DNA from: Bifidobacterium apousia
Lineage (GTDB): Bacteria > Actinomycetota > Actinomycetes > Actinomycetales > Bifidobacteriaceae
DNA: 64,000 nt
NCBI RefSeq assembly: GCF_007559275.1
Contig: NZ_VMHK01000007.1
Coordinates: 1-64,000 of the forward strand
Direction of reading: 5' to 3'
Every line of letters starts with the position of its first letter. Within the stretch, counting starts at the first letter, position 1. The notes beneath the pieces were generated by a model, which searched no databases, was not told the DNA's origin, and saw nothing but the letters and a program-made list of their open reading frames with translations. Below, in pieces: positions 45,265 through 56,083 of this stretch. The position numbers and the translations under genes were made by a program.

Positions 45265-47067
45265 ATGGGCCAGTCGGCTTACAGAACCAGCTACGCCACG
45301 GATGTCACGCAGGATATGGTCGGTCGCCAGGTGACGGTGGCCGGATGGGTGGATCGCCGCCGGGATCACGGAGGCGTGGCCTTCATCGATCTGCGTGACC
45401 GCTCCGGTCTGGTGCAGATCGTCATCTACGACGAGGAAGAGGCGCGCCCCCTGCGCAGCGAGTACGTGATCCAAGTCACCGGCAAGGTCCGCGAACGCCC
45501 CGAGGGCAATGACAACGAGCATCTGTCCACCGGGCACATCGAGATCGTGGCCGACAAGATCGAGGTTTTGGCCAAGTCGGCCGCCCTGCCCTTCCAGGTG
45601 TCCACCGCCCTGGAGAACGAGGCCGAGAACAAGCTGCCCGGCGAGGATGTGCGGCTGCGCTACCGTTATCTGGACCTGCGCCGCCCCTCCATGCAGCGCA
45701 ACATCCGCCTGAGGGCCGCCATGAACCGCGCCGCCCGTGCCGCCTTGGACAGGATGGACTTCTGCGAGATCGAGACGCCGACCCTGATCAAGTCCACCCC
45801 CGAGGGTGCCCGTGACTTCCTGGTGCCGGCCCGTCTGGTGCCCGGATCCTGGTATGCCCTGCCGCAGTCCCCCCAGCTGCTCAAGCAGCTGCTGATGGTG
45901 GGCGGCTTCGAGCGCTACTACCAGATCGCCCGCTGCTACCGGGACGAGGACTTCCGTGCCGACAGGCAGCCCGAGTTCACCCAGCTGGACATCGAGATGA
46001 GCTTCGCCTCCCAGGAGGACGTCATGGCCATGGCCGAACAGGTCATCGCCGAGGTCTGGAAGGCTGCAGGATTCGAGGTCGCCCTGCCCATCCCCAGGAT
46101 CAGCTGGCAGGAGGCCATGGACAAGTATGGCTCAGACAAGCCAGACCTGCGCTTCGGCAACCCCATCGTCGAGCTGACCGAGTACTTCAAGGACACCCCC
46201 TTCCGCGTCTTCCAGGCTCCCTACGTGGGCGCCGTGGTCTACCAGGGTGCGGCCAACCTGCCCCGCAGGCAGTTCGATGCCTGGCAGGAATGGGCCCGCC
46301 AGCGGGGTGCCAAGGGTCTGGCCTACGTCCAGTTCACCGGCGACGGCACCCTCAAGGGCCCTGTGGCCAAGAACCTGTCTGATGCCGAGCGCCAAGGCCT
46401 CAAGGAGGCCGTGGGTGCCTCGGATGGCGATGCCGTCTTCTTCGCAGCCGGTCCCCGTGAGGCTTCGCAGACCCTGCTGGGTGCGGCCCGCGTGGAGATC
46501 GCCCGCCGCCAGGGGCTGCTCAAGCCCGACGAATTCGCCCTGACCTGGGTGGTGGACTTCCCGCTCTTCAAGCCCACCGACGACCCGGATGACGACGATG
46601 TGGCTGTGGGTCATTCCAAGTGGACCTCCATGCACCACCCATTCACCATGCCCTCGGCCGACTGGATCGACCGCTTCGACAAGGATCCCGAGCATGCCAT
46701 GAGCGACTCCTACGACATCGTCTGCAACGGCGAGGAGATGGGCGGCGGCTCGGTGCGTATCCACCGCGACGACATCCAGGACCGGGTCTTCAAGGTGCTG
46801 GGCATCGGCCCCGAGGAGGCCCAGGAGAAGTTCGGCTTCCTGCTGGATGCCTTCAAGTACGGCGCTCCGCCCCACGCGGGCATCGCCTTCGGCTGGGACC
46901 GGACCGCACAGATCCTGACGGGAGCCGACTCCATCCGCGATGTCATCGCCTTCCCCAAGTCCGGCGGCGGCCAGGATCCCATGACCGGGGCTCCGGCGCC
47001 CATCTCCGACCAGCAACGCGCCGAGACCGGCGTAGACTGGGAGCCAGACCAGGAGGATGCCGATTGA
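45265..47067 (+). CDS. aspS: Aspartyl-tRNA synthetase
   Basis: Class II enzyme of 600 residues, bacterial type. An N-terminal OB-fold anticodon-binding domain ([26 protein letters not shown]) precedes class II motif 1, motif 2 ([30 protein letters not shown] in part), the GAD insertion (~300-410) and motif 3 ([15 protein letters not shown]). The discrimination between strict and Asn-mischarging forms cannot be made by eye. The ATG at 45265 follows AGGAG; ATG 45247 (MEVQES) is in frame but precedes that site. A terminator hairpin follows the stop. Confidence 0.97.
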   Translation: MGQSAYRTSYATDVTQDMVGRQVTVAGWVDRRRDHGGVAFIDLRDRSGLVQIVIYDEEEARPLRSEYVIQVTGKVRERPEGNDNEHLSTGHIEIVADKIEVLAKSAALPFQVSTALENEAENKLPGEDVRLRYRYLDLRRPSMQRNIRLRAAMNRAARAALDRMDFCEIETPTLIKSTPEGARDFLVPARLVPGSWYALPQSPQLLKQLLMVGGFERYYQIARCYRDEDFRADRQPEFTQLDIEMSFASQEDVMAMAEQVIAEVWKAAGFEVALPIPRISWQEAMDKYGSDKPDLRFGNPIVELTEYFKDTPFRVFQAPYVGAVVYQGAANLPRRQFDAWQEWARQRGAKGLAYVQFTGDGTLKGPVAKNLSDAERQGLKEAVGASDGDAVFFAAGPREASQTLLGAARVEIARRQGLLKPDEFALTWVVDFPLFKPTDDPDDDDVAVGHSKWTSMHHPFTMPSADWIDRFDKDPEHAMSDSYDIVCNGEEMGGGSVRIHRDDIQDRVFKVLGIGPEEAQEKFGFLLDAFKYGAPPHAGIAFGWDRTAQILTGADSIRDVIAFPKSGGGQDPMTGAPAPISDQQRAETGVDWEPDQEDAD

Positions 47068-47099
47068 GCGCATCCCGCCGCTGATCGACGAGAGTCGTA

Positions 47100-47140
47100 A
47101 AGGGCTGGAATCCTGCGGGAGACCGGCCCTTATTGTTTCT
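47100..47140 (+). terminator. Terminator after hisS-aspS
   Basis: AAGGGCTGG (47100-47108) pairs with CCGGCCCTT (47123-47131) with one G-T wobble, followed by ATTGTTTCT. Confidence 0.8.
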
Positions 47141-47237
47141 GCCCTTCTATGCATTATCGGGTCAATCGGTCGCGCTTGGCCAAGGCTCAGCTTTTCATGA
47201 GAACCGTTTCTATGGCCGTTCTGCAACAAAGGATGAG

Positions 47238-47243
47238 TAAACT
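47238..47243 (+). promoter_or_regulatory. -10 element of the glutamate-type ABC operon
   Basis: TAAACT is followed by seven bases and the ATG at 47251, giving a leaderless first gene. The other three genes have Shine-Dalgarno-like sequences. Confidence 0.55.
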
Positions 47244-47250
47244 GCCCAAT

Positions 47251-48066
<816 letters not shown>

Positions 48067-48088
48067 AGCAGGAGGGAAGCGTATCCGC

Positions 48089-48940
48089 ATGAATGCAAGC
48101 ATGCATGGCATGGGCCGGCCGCTGAAACGGCTGGCCAGGAATCTGACCGCGATCCTGTGCGCTCTGGGTTGCCTGGTCTCCCTGGCGGCCTGCGGCTCCG
48201 ACAAGGAGGCAGGCAAGATCCGGGTAGGCATCAAGTTCGACCAGCCCGGTCTGGGCTTCAAGAAGGCCGGGACCTATGTGGGCTTCGACGTGGACGTGGC
48301 CACCTACATCGCCGACAAGCTGGGCTACAGCGCCGACGACATCGTCTGGAAGGAGGCCCCCTCCAAGCAGCGGGAGGCCATGCTCCAGAACGGCGACGTG
48401 GACATGATCCTGGCATCCTACTCCATAACGGACGAGCGCAAGCGGGCGGTCTCCTTCGCTGGGCCCTACATCGTGGCCGGCCAGGACCTGCTGGTGCGCA
48501 AGGAGGACCACCATATCCGCGGCCCCGAGGACCTCAACGGCAAGCGGCTGTGCTCAGTGACCGGATCCACCTCGGCCGTCACCGTCAAGAAAAAGTTTGC
48601 CAAGGAGGTCCAGCTGATGGAGCAGCCCGGCTACGCCGAATGCGCCACAGCCCTCTTCTCCGGCATCGTCGATGCGGTCACCACTGACGACATCATCCTG
48701 GCCGGGCTGGCCTCCGCCTCCCGGGGAAGGCTGCGGCTGGTGGGCAAGCCCTTCACCCAGGAGTACTACGGCGTGGGCATCAAGAAGGGCAATACCCAGC
48801 TGGCCCACAAGATCAACGCGGCCCTGGCCGACATGGAGGCCAACGGCTCCTGGCAGCGGGCGCTGGAAAACAACACCCGGGGCACCCACTACAAACCCGA
48901 CCCGCGGTTCAATCCGCCCAAGCCCACGGAAGGGGAGTGA
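48089..48940 (+). CDS. gluB: Polar amino acid ABC transporter, substrate-binding lipoprotein (GluB-like)
   Basis: Extracytoplasmic binding protein of the SBP_bac_3 family, lipid-anchored at Cys35. The signal sequence has basic residues, a hydrophobic core and the lipobox LAAC. The mature part has VGIKFDQPGLGFKK, GFDVDVATYIADKLGY and a substrate Arg region RAVSFAGPYIVAGQ. The 283-residue product follows the GluB pattern (glutamate binding). AGGAGG sits 13 bases before the ATG at 48089, rather far. Its stop is one base from the gluC start. Confidence 0.93.
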   Translation: MNASMHGMGRPLKRLARNLTAILCALGCLVSLAACGSDKEAGKIRVGIKFDQPGLGFKKAGTYVGFDVDVATYIADKLGYSADDIVWKEAPSKQREAMLQNGDVDMILASYSITDERKRAVSFAGPYIVAGQDLLVRKEDHHIRGPEDLNGKRLCSVTGSTSAVTVKKKFAKEVQLMEQPGYAECATALFSGIVDAVTTDDIILAGLASASRGRLRLVGKPFTQEYYGVGIKKGNTQLAHKINAALADMEANGSWQRALENNTRGTHYKPDPRFNPPKPTEGE

Positions 48941-48941
48941 G

Positions 48942-49619
48942 ATGTCAACCATCATCGAACTGTTTTCCGACTACGACATCCCGGCAGCTTTCTGGGTCAA
49001 CATCCAGTTGACCCTCTGGTCGGCCCTCTTCTCGCTGATCCTGGGCATCATCCTGGTCATCATGCGCATCTCGCCCATCTCCTCCCTGCGGGCCGTCGGT
49101 CGGGGGTACGTGGAGTTCTTCCAGAACATGCCGTTGACCATCATCATGGTCTTCATGGTCCTGGGGGCCTTCGCCCAGCTCAAGATCAGCTTCTCGCCGG
49201 AATTCTCCGTCAACTTCTTCTGGCTGGCGGTGACGGGCCTGTCCCTGTACACGGCGGCCTTTGTCTGCGAGTCCCTGCGCTCGGGCATCAACACGGTGCC
49301 TCTGGGCCAGGCCGAGGCGGCCCGTGCCCTGGGGCTGAGCTTCTTCCAGTCGGCCTCACAGATCATTCTGCCCCAGGCCTTCCGCGGTTCGGTGGCGCCC
49401 CTGGGCAACACCTTCATCGCCCTGTTGAAGAACTCAACCGTTGCCGCAGCGGCCTCCGTGGCCTCCGAGAGCTCCTCCCTGATGAGTGAGATGATCGAGT
49501 TCCACGCCAACGCCATCGTGGCCATCTTCCTGATTTTCGCCTTGGGATACGTGATTCTGGTTCTGCCCATCGGGGCTTTGACCACGTACCTGTCCAACAA
49601 GCTGGCAGTGAGGAGGTGA
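48942..49619 (+). CDS. gluC: Polar amino acid ABC transporter, permease (GluC-like)
   Basis: Membrane subunit of 225 residues with about five transmembrane helices. It has the His/Glu/Gln-type permease EAA loop, GQAEAARALGLSFFQSASQIILPQAFR, which docks on the ATPase. FFQNMPLTIIMVFMV (helix 2-3 region) is typical of the HisM/GlnP family. AGGGGAG lies four bases before the ATG at 48942. It forms a heterodimer with gluD, seven bases downstream. Confidence 0.93.
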   Translation: MSTIIELFSDYDIPAAFWVNIQLTLWSALFSLILGIILVIMRISPISSLRAVGRGYVEFFQNMPLTIIMVFMVLGAFAQLKISFSPEFSVNFFWLAVTGLSLYTAAFVCESLRSGINTVPLGQAEAARALGLSFFQSASQIILPQAFRGSVAPLGNTFIALLKNSTVAAAASVASESSSLMSEMIEFHANAIVAIFLIFALGYVILVLPIGALTTYLSNKLAVRR

Positions 49620-49625
49620 GCGGCC

Positions 49626-50816
49626 ATGGCACAGGACAATGAGAGCTCGCTGCTCTTCGATCAGCCCGGTCCCAAGGGCCGGCGCACCATACGAATCGCC
49701 AACTGGATAGCCGCCATCATCTTTGCCGTAGTGGTCATCCTGGTGCTGATGCGGCTGCACAACCCCCCGGACGGGGAGAACCAGTTGAGCTGGGAGCTCT
49801 GGCGCCCGGCCCTGGACTATGAAGCCTGGTCGGACTTCTACCTGCCCGGGCTCTGGCTGACCATCAAGGCCTCGGTCGTTGCAGTGATCGGCTCGGTCAT
49901 CTTCGGGTTCATCTTCGGCATCGGCCGTCTGCTGCCCAACGGGTTGGTCAGGGCAGTCTCAGGCATCATAGTGGAGTTCTGCCGGGCCGTTCCGGTGTTG
50001 ATGATGATGATCTTCTTCTGGCGCTGGTTTGCCTTTGCCGGAATCAGCCAGGCCTCCTACTGGGCCGTCGTGTTGGGCCTGATTCTCTACAACGGCTCCG
50101 TGGTGGCTGAGCTGATCCGTTCGGGCGTGGGCAACCTGCCCAACGGCCAGCGCGAGGCCTCCCTGGCTCTGGGGCTGACCAGGACCCAGTCGCTGATGCA
50201 GATCGAGGTTCCCCAGGCCGTCTACGCCATGCTGCCCGCGGCTGTGACCCAGCTGGTCGTGGTCCTCAAGGATACGGCACTGGGTTCCATCATCATGTAC
50301 ACGGATCTGCTGCAGGAATCCCGTCGTCTGGGTTCCATGTACTTCAACATCCTGCAGACCCTGGTGGTGGCCTCGGTGGTCTACTTCTTCGTCTGCTTCC
50401 TGCTGTCCCACTTCGCCCGCTGGCTGCCCAAGAAGATGCAGGAGCGCACTGCCGCCCCAGCCGACTTTGTGGAGCCGGCGGCGCCGGTGGCCATCATGGA
50501 TCCCTCCAACGTCAACCAGATAGCCGTGGCCAAGGAGGTTGACGAGGACCGGTACGGCGGCGCCCCGCTGCAGTACCACGCCCATCACCGTGGATCGAAC
50601 GCCTCCATCCAGCACTGGAGGAAGACCCGCTACATCCAGGGCTATGACCGGACCCAGCCCGACACGCTGGTCGATCCGCACAAGGCGAGCCTGGAGATTC
50701 CGGACTTCCTCAAGCCCGGACGCGGCAACCGCTCCGGTGGCGAGCAGAAAGCCGAAGACAAGACCGGGAAGGACGGGAAAGGCGGTAGCGACAAAGACAG
50801 CAGGAACAGGAGCTGA
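49626..50816 (+). CDS. gluD: Polar amino acid ABC transporter, permease (GluD-like) with a long C-terminal tail
   Basis: Second permease of the importer. An N-terminal helix (~25-42), a periplasmic segment and four further helices (to ~residue 265) follow the family plan, with the EAA loop GQREASLALGLTRTQSLMQIEVPQAVY. After ~residue 270 comes a ~125-residue polar tail, with many His, Arg, Lys and Glu, ending in Lys/Asp/Gly repeats (KAEDKTGKDGKGG). Corynebacterial GluD is about 275 residues, so the tail is extra. GAGGAGGTGA precedes the ATG. A hairpin follows the stop. Confidence 0.92.
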   Translation: MAQDNESSLLFDQPGPKGRRTIRIANWIAAIIFAVVVILVLMRLHNPPDGENQLSWELWRPALDYEAWSDFYLPGLWLTIKASVVAVIGSVIFGFIFGIGRLLPNGLVRAVSGIIVEFCRAVPVLMMMIFFWRWFAFAGISQASYWAVVLGLILYNGSVVAELIRSGVGNLPNGQREASLALGLTRTQSLMQIEVPQAVYAMLPAAVTQLVVVLKDTALGSIIMYTDLLQESRRLGSMYFNILQTLVVASVVYFFVCFLLSHFARWLPKKMQERTAAPADFVEPAAPVAIMDPSNVNQIAVAKEVDEDRYGGAPLQYHAHHRGSNASIQHWRKTRYIQGYDRTQPDTLVDPHKASLEIPDFLKPGRGNRSGGEQKAEDKTGKDGKGGSDKDSRNRS

Positions 50817-50852
50817 CGAAGAGCTCCCGGCCGCTTTGTTGCCTGGACGGAG

Positions 50853-50867
50853 CCGGCCTCCGGCCGG
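50853..50867 (+). terminator. Hairpin after the glutamate-type operon
   Basis: CCGGCC and GGCCGG form a 6-bp stem with a three-base loop 36 bases after the gluD stop. No T-run follows; the next -10 element begins 20 bases later. Confidence 0.45.
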
Positions 50868-50886
50868 ACTTGTGTGCCTTGCCGGA

Positions 50887-50892
50887 TAGACT
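50887..50892 (+). promoter_or_regulatory. -10 element of the SF2 helicase gene, leaderless
   Basis: TAGACT is followed by seven bases and the ATG at 50900. Confidence 0.5.
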
Positions 50893-50899
50893 GGTGGAC

Positions 50900-53503
50900 A
50901 TGGTCCAAGAACATGCTGATTCCTCAACCGCCCCAACCGACCAGCCTCCCTCCCTGGGCGACCTGGTCCCCGAGGCGGGAGGCCCCCGCAACCTGACCGA
51001 GGATCAGATCTACGACCGCTTCTTCTCCTGGGTGGCTTCCCGGGGCATCACCCCCTGGCCGCACCAGGAGGAGGCCGTCCTCTCCCTGGTTTCTGGCGAC
51101 CATGTGATTCTGTCGACCCCGACCGGCTCGGGAAAGTCCATGGTGGCCCTGGCCATGCATTTCATCGCCCTGTGCACAGGGCGGCGCTCCTATTACACGG
51201 CCCCCATCAAGGCCTTGGTCTCCGAGAAGTTCTTCGACCTGGTCTCGGTTCTGGGCCGCGACCGGGTAGGCATGATCACCGGCGACACCCATATCAACAC
51301 GGATGCCCCGGTCATCTGCTGCACTGCCGAGATCCTGGCCAACCAGGCGCTCAGGGAGGGTCGCCATGCCGATATCGGCTGCGTGGCCATGGATGAGTTC
51401 CACTATTACGGGGACCCGGACCGAGGCTGGGCCTGGCAGGTGCCCCTGCTGACCCTGCCCGATGTGCAGTTCCTGCTCATGTCGGCCACCCTGGGCGACG
51501 TGGATCAGATCGCCGTGGACCTGGAGCGCAAAACCGGGGTGGGTGTGGACATCGTCGCCGATGCCCCACGACCGGTGCCTCTGGACTACCGGTATGTGGA
51601 CACCCCATTGCCCAACACTGTGGAGTCCTTGCTGGCCGATGGGGATTCGCCGGTCTACATTGTTCACTTCTCCCAGGATGCCGCCCTGGAGACGGCCCAG
51701 GCCCTGTCCAGCACGGGGGTCTCCGACCGGGGACAGCGGGACCGGATCAAGGAGGCCATGGCCGGCACCCGCTTCACCACGGCCTTCGGTAGGATTCTGC
51801 AGCGCTTGTTGCGCACCGGGGTCGGGGTCCACCATGCGGGCATGCTGCCCCGGTATCGGCGTCTGGTGGAGCAGCTGGCCCAGGATGGCCTTCTGCCGGT
51901 CATCTGTGGCACGGACACCCTGGGGGTCGGCATCAATGTGCCCATCCACACGGTCCTGCTGACCGGGCTGACCAAGTTCGACGGCTACAGGATGCGTCGC
52001 CTGAGGGCTCGGGAATTCCACCAGATTGCTGGCAGGGCCGGGCGCATGGGCTTCGATACCAGCGGGCTGGTCGTGGCCGAGGCCCCCGAATACGAGATAG
52101 AGAACGCCAGGGCCGTGGCCAAGGCGGGCAACGACCCCAAGAAGCTCAAGCGGATCAAACGCAAGAAGCCCCAGGAGGGGTTTGTCACCTGGGGCAAGGG
52201 AACCTTCGACAAGCTGATCGAGGCCCGTCCCGAGACCCTGACGCCGCACCTGAAGATCTCCCATGCCATGGTGCTCAACGAGGTCGACCAGGGCGGTGAT
52301 GCCAGGAGACGGGTCGAGGACCTGATCGAGGACTCCTGTCAGACCCCGCAGCAGAAGGAGCATCTCCAGGACCGGGCCGACGAGATCTTCCAGACCCTGA
52401 CCGACACCGGGGTCATCGAGACCGAACGAAACCCCGACGGCGGCCTGGACTACTTCACGACCGTGGACCTGCCCGAGGACTTCGCCCTGGACCAGCCCCT
52501 CTCGCCCTTCCTGCTGGCCGCCCTGGAGCTGCTGGATCCCGAGGACCCTGACTACGACATGAATCTGCTCTCCATGGTCGAGGCCACCCTGGAGGATCCC
52601 CGGCAGATACTCAAGGCCCAGCAGCGGCAGGCCCGCGACGCGGCCATCCAGCAGATGAAGGAGGATGGCCTGGAGTACGAGGAACGGATGGAACGCCTGC
52701 AGGAGGTGACCTGGCCCAAGCCCCTGGAGGAGCTGCTGGGGGAGGCCTTCGACCGCTACCGTCGGGACGTTCCCTGGGCCAACGACTATGAGATCCACCC
52801 CAAGTCCGTTCTGCGGGACATGATCGAGACGGCCTCGGACTTCAACGGCTACATCGCCCGCTACGGAATATCCCGATCGGAGGGGACCCTGCTGCGCTAT
52901 CTGTCCGATGCCTATCGGGCGCTCAGCAGGACGGTTCCCGAAGAGTTCATGGATGAGCGGCTGGAGGACATCCTGGCCTGGCTGGGACTTATAGTGCGCT
53001 CGGTGGATTCCAGCCTGGTGGATGAGTGGGAGGCCGCGGGCAGGGCTGAACATGGCGAGGTCGCAAGCGGCCTGGATGCCGCTCCGCCCAAGGTGGAGAA
53101 CCAGGTGGTGGCGGACCGGCGGGGACTGACCCTGCTGGTGCGCAACGCCATGTTCCAGCGGGTGGAGCTGGTTGCCGCCGACCGGCCGGAGGCCCTGGCC
53201 GACCTGGATGCGGACTGGGGATACGGTCTGCGGGCCTGGAGCGACGTGCTGGACGACCTCTACGAGGATCATGAGCAGATCCTGACCGATGCCCAGGCCA
53301 GATCCACGGACTTCTTCAGCCTGGATGACCGGGACGAGCGTCAGGGGCACACCTGGCGGGTCCGGCAGATCTTCGATGATGCCGAGGGGGAGCGCGACTG
53401 GGGCATCGCAGGCATCGTGGACCTGGATGCCACCCAGGAGAGCGGCCAGGCGGTGTTCAAGGAATACCGGGTGGGTCCCATCGAGGAACTGATGGACCTC
53501 TAG
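50900..53503 (+). CDS. DEAD/DEAH-box SF2 helicase with DUF3516 C-terminal region
   Basis: The 867-residue protein has a helicase core in the first ~450 residues: STPTGSGKSMVA (Walker A), VAMDEFHYYGDPDRGW (motif II with DEFH), LLMSATLG (III), HHAGMLPRYRR, GTDTLGVGINVP and FHQIAGRAGRMG (VI). The rest is a large, charged DUF3516-type domain, a pairing seen in Actinobacteria. The core resembles Ski2/Mtr4/HelY-like RNA helicases. The ligand (RNA or DNA) is not established. The start at 50900 follows TAGACT by seven bases, so it is probably leaderless. It converges with the ABC ATPase gene. Confidence 0.85.
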   Translation: MVQEHADSSTAPTDQPPSLGDLVPEAGGPRNLTEDQIYDRFFSWVASRGITPWPHQEEAVLSLVSGDHVILSTPTGSGKSMVALAMHFIALCTGRRSYYTAPIKALVSEKFFDLVSVLGRDRVGMITGDTHINTDAPVICCTAEILANQALREGRHADIGCVAMDEFHYYGDPDRGWAWQVPLLTLPDVQFLLMSATLGDVDQIAVDLERKTGVGVDIVADAPRPVPLDYRYVDTPLPNTVESLLADGDSPVYIVHFSQDAALETAQALSSTGVSDRGQRDRIKEAMAGTRFTTAFGRILQRLLRTGVGVHHAGMLPRYRRLVEQLAQDGLLPVICGTDTLGVGINVPIHTVLLTGLTKFDGYRMRRLRAREFHQIAGRAGRMGFDTSGLVVAEAPEYEIENARAVAKAGNDPKKLKRIKRKKPQEGFVTWGKGTFDKLIEARPETLTPHLKISHAMVLNEVDQGGDARRRVEDLIEDSCQTPQQKEHLQDRADEIFQTLTDTGVIETERNPDGGLDYFTTVDLPEDFALDQPLSPFLLAALELLDPEDPDYDMNLLSMVEATLEDPRQILKAQQRQARDAAIQQMKEDGLEYEERMERLQEVTWPKPLEELLGEAFDRYRRDVPWANDYEIHPKSVLRDMIETASDFNGYIARYGISRSEGTLLRYLSDAYRALSRTVPEEFMDERLEDILAWLGLIVRSVDSSLVDEWEAAGRAEHGEVASGLDAAPPKVENQVVADRRGLTLLVRNAMFQRVELVAADRPEALADLDADWGYGLRAWSDVLDDLYEDHEQILTDAQARSTDFFSLDDRDERQGHTWRVRQIFDDAEGERDWGIAGIVDLDATQESGQAVFKEYRVGPIEELMDL

Positions 53504-53513
53504 ACCCGGATCC

Positions 53514-54329
53514 TTAGAGGACCTTGGAGAGGAAGGACTGCAGCCGAGGGCTCTGCGGGTGGCCGAAGATCTGCTCGGGCGTGCCCTCCTCCTCGATGAT
53601 CCCGGCATCGGTGAAGATCACCCTGGAGGAGACCTCCCGTGCAAAGGCCATCTCGTGGGTGACCAGAATCATGGTCATGCCGCCCTCTGCCAGGGAGCGG
53701 ATGACTTCAAGCACGTCGCCCACCATCTCCGGATCCAGGGCCGAGGTGGCCTCGTCGAAGAGCATGATGTCCGGGTGCATGGCCAGGGCGCGGGCGATGG
53801 CCACACGCTGCTGCTGCCCGCCTGACAGATCCGTGGGCCGCGCGTCCGCCTTTTCCTGAAGCCCTACGGTCTCCAGCAGGTCCAGGGCCTGCTGCCGGGC
53901 ATCCTCCTTGGGTGTCTTGTGCAGCATGTGGGGGGCCAGCGTGATGTTGTCGGCCACGCTCATGTTGGGGAAGAGGTTGAAGTGCTGGAAGACCATGCCC
54001 ACGTGCTCGCGCAGCTTGTCGATGTTGGTCTTGGGATCGGAAATGTCGATTCCATAGACGCTGATGGTTCCCGAGGTCGGCATCTCCAGGGCGTTGATGC
54101 AGCGCAGCAGGGTGGACTTGCCTGCGCCCGAGGGGCCGATGATGGAGATGACCTCGCCCGGCTTGACCTCCATGTCGATCCCTTTGAGGACCTCGGTGTC
54201 GCCGTAGCGCTTGTGCAGGTCGCGGATGGATACGGCCGCCTGGGAAGTTCCCTGGTTGAGGCGACTTTGGTTCTGGCGGATGCGACGGGTCAGTCGTCCG
54301 GTGTCCATGTCCGGGTCCTCGAAGTTCAT
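53514..54329 (-). CDS. glnQ: Amino acid ABC transporter ATPase (GlnQ-like)
   Basis: ATPase of a second polar amino acid importer, 271 residues. It has Walker [10 protein letters not shown], the Q-loop in [11 protein letters not shown], the signature [16 protein letters not shown], Walker [15 protein letters not shown] and the switch THEMAFARE. The common DEPTSALD reads DEATSALD here. A ~35-residue polar N-terminal extension precedes the domain. Its start overlaps the stop of the upstream fusion gene (ATGA), so the two-gene operon is translationally coupled. The pairing is the GlnPQ arrangement. It ends 10 bases from the convergent helicase gene. Confidence 0.92.
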   Translation of the reverse strand: MNFEDPDMDTGRLTRRIRQNQSRLNQGTSQAAVSIRDLHKRYGDTEVLKGIDMEVKPGEVISIIGPSGAGKSTLLRCINALEMPTSGTISVYGIDISDPKTNIDKLREHVGMVFQHFNLFPNMSVADNITLAPHMLHKTPKEDARQQALDLLETVGLQEKADARPTDLSGGQQQRVAIARALAMHPDIMLFDEATSALDPEMVGDVLEVIRSLAEGGMTMILVTHEMAFAREVSSRVIFTDAGIIEEEGTPEQIFGHPQSPRLQSFLSKVL

Positions 54330-55840
54330 CGATGCAGCCTCCTATCGAGCATATTGGCCATCCAGGTCAGGGCGCTGATGGCGACGAAGTAGATGACGCC
54401 CACCATGAACAGGGTCTCGGTCACGCGGAAGTTGGCCGCGTAGATCTGCTGGGCCTGGTAGAGCAGCTCGCCGAAGCCGATGGCCAGCAGCAGGGAGGAG
54501 TCCTTGAGCATGATGACCAGCTGGTTGATGATGGAGGGCGTGGCGAATCTGACGGCCTGGGGCAGGATGACCCGACGCAGGGCCATGCGACGTGTCAGGC
54601 CCAGGCTGCGGGCTCCCTCCATCTGCCCGACATCCACCGACTCGATGGCCCCGCGCACGATCTCCACCAGGTAGGCTCCGGAGTTGAGGGACAGTGTCAG
54701 TGCGCCGGCCAGCCAGATGCTGATGCGGTGACCGATCAGCTGGGGGACGCCCAGGTAGAAGAAGAAGGCCCAGACCAGGACGGGTGTGCCCCTGAAGACC
54801 GCCACGTAGATCCGGGCGATCCAGGACAGTATCCGATTGGGGCTGATCCGCCACAGTCCCAGGATGATGCCGATGGCCAGGGCGATGACGAAGGATATGG
54901 CTGTGATGGCCAGGGTGTTGCGCAGGCCTAGCATCAGGGAGGGGAAGGCCTGGCGGACCAGCTCGAAGAATCCTGGCCTGGAGGCGGGGGCGCTCTTGCT
55001 GGACTGGCCGCTGCCCACATAGGAATCGACCAGCTGTTTATAGCTGCCGTCGGCCTTCATCTTGGCCAGACCCTCGTTGAAAGCGGCCACGAACTCCTTG
55101 TTCTCGCCCTTGCGGACGGCCGCCCCGTAGGAGGCACCAGGCTCCTTCTTGGTCACGGTCTTCAGCCCGTTGCCCTGGGCGATGCCGTAGGCCAGGACCG
55201 GGTAGTCGTCAATGACCGCCTGGGCATTGCCGGACTTGACCATCTCGTACATGGTGGAGGACTGGTCCACCGCCTTGACGGTGAAACCGTACTGGGCCGC
55301 CCGCTGCTTGGCGAAAGCCTCGCCCTCGCTGCCGGTTTTGACGGCCACCACGGTGCCTCGAAGATCCTTGTAGCTGTGGATCTGGTCGTTGTCCTTGGCA
55401 ATGGCCATCTGCACGCCGGAGTCGAAATAGGGGTCGGTGAAGTCGTAGACCTGCTTGCGCTGGTCGGTGATGGTCATGCCGGCTATGACCACATCGGCCT
55501 GCTGGGAGTTCAAGGCCTGGAGGGCGGCGTTGAAGCCCAGGGACTGGATCTGCACCGAGAACCCCTCGATGTCGGCGATCTTGCGGATCAGATCCATGTC
55601 GATGCCGACCAGCTTGCCGGAGGAGTCGCGGAATTCGAAGGGGGCAAAGGTGGTGTCGGTGGCGACGCGGAAGGTGCGTCCGTGGACCGCCTGCGCGGCG
55701 GGTGAGTCCTGGGCCGCCTGCGCCGGCGTGGCCAGGGGGGCGACAATCAGGGCTGAGAGCCCCAGGACCAGGGCAAGCAGGCCCATGGCCCACCTGCCTG
55801 GACCCGATGTCCATCCCTGGCGAACATGCTTGGCGATCAC
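54326..55840 (-). CDS. Amino acid ABC transporter, binding protein fused to permease (GlnP-like)
   Basis: One 504-residue polypeptide joins two functions. A cleavable signal peptide (ending PAQA near residue 42) precedes a periplasmic-type SBP_bac_3 domain (~50-280; [32 protein letters not shown]). A short linker leads to a permease of about five helices (~295-500) with the EAA loop [29 protein letters not shown], shown here in part. Such fusions occur in GlnP of lactic acid bacteria. There is one binding domain, not two. The start is a GTG at 55840 with AAGGAG eight bases upstream. The substrate may be glutamine, Arg or His. Confidence 0.93.
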   Translation of the reverse strand: MIAKHVRQGWTSGPGRWAMGLLALVLGLSALIVAPLATPAQAAQDSPAAQAVHGRTFRVATDTTFAPFEFRDSSGKLVGIDMDLIRKIADIEGFSVQIQSLGFNAALQALNSQQADVVIAGMTITDQRKQVYDFTDPYFDSGVQMAIAKDNDQIHSYKDLRGTVVAVKTGSEGEAFAKQRAAQYGFTVKAVDQSSTMYEMVKSGNAQAVIDDYPVLAYGIAQGNGLKTVTKKEPGASYGAAVRKGENKEFVAAFNEGLAKMKADGSYKQLVDSYVGSGQSSKSAPASRPGFFELVRQAFPSLMLGLRNTLAITAISFVIALAIGIILGLWRISPNRILSWIARIYVAVFRGTPVLVWAFFFYLGVPQLIGHRISIWLAGALTLSLNSGAYLVEIVRGAIESVDVGQMEGARSLGLTRRMALRRVILPQAVRFATPSIINQLVIMLKDSSLLLAIGFGELLYQAQQIYAANFRVTETLFMVGVIYFVAISALTWMANMLDRRLHR

Positions 55841-55924
55841 TGGCGATTCTCCTTATTGCTCCTACTGTGCCGGTCCCGGTTTTTCATGGGCCTACCTGAA
55901 GATGTTCAGGCGGATGACCAGTAA

Positions 55925-55955
55925 ACTGTACACACACCGGGTTTCCGGGACCCAA
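55925..55955 (-). promoter_or_regulatory. Possible promoter of the GlnP-GlnQ operon
   Basis: On the minus strand TTGGGT and TACAGT are 19 bases apart, leaving a leader of about 80 bases before the GTG at 55840. The 243-base space also holds the rarA promoter on the other strand. Confidence 0.3.
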
Positions 55956-56006
55956 CTACGCGCTGGGCGATACGGTCATATAGGTTTCCAGTCTAGCGCG
56001 TTCGTC

Positions 56007-56037
56007 TTGCTGTTTGTGGCAGGCGCAGGCCTATGCT
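56007..56037 (+). promoter_or_regulatory. Possible promoter of rarA
   Basis: TTGCTG (56007-56012) and TATGCT (56032-56037) are 19 bases apart, followed by a leader of about 40 bases. Confidence 0.35.
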
Positions 56038-56083
56038 GGTGAAGGCGGGGAGCCATAGGGCCCCGAGGAATGAGGTATTGCAG

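Noticed and set aside
50924-53608. 894-codon minus-strand frame opposite the SF2 helicase
   Set aside because: Shadow of the helicase; no family-like motif and no usable start signal.
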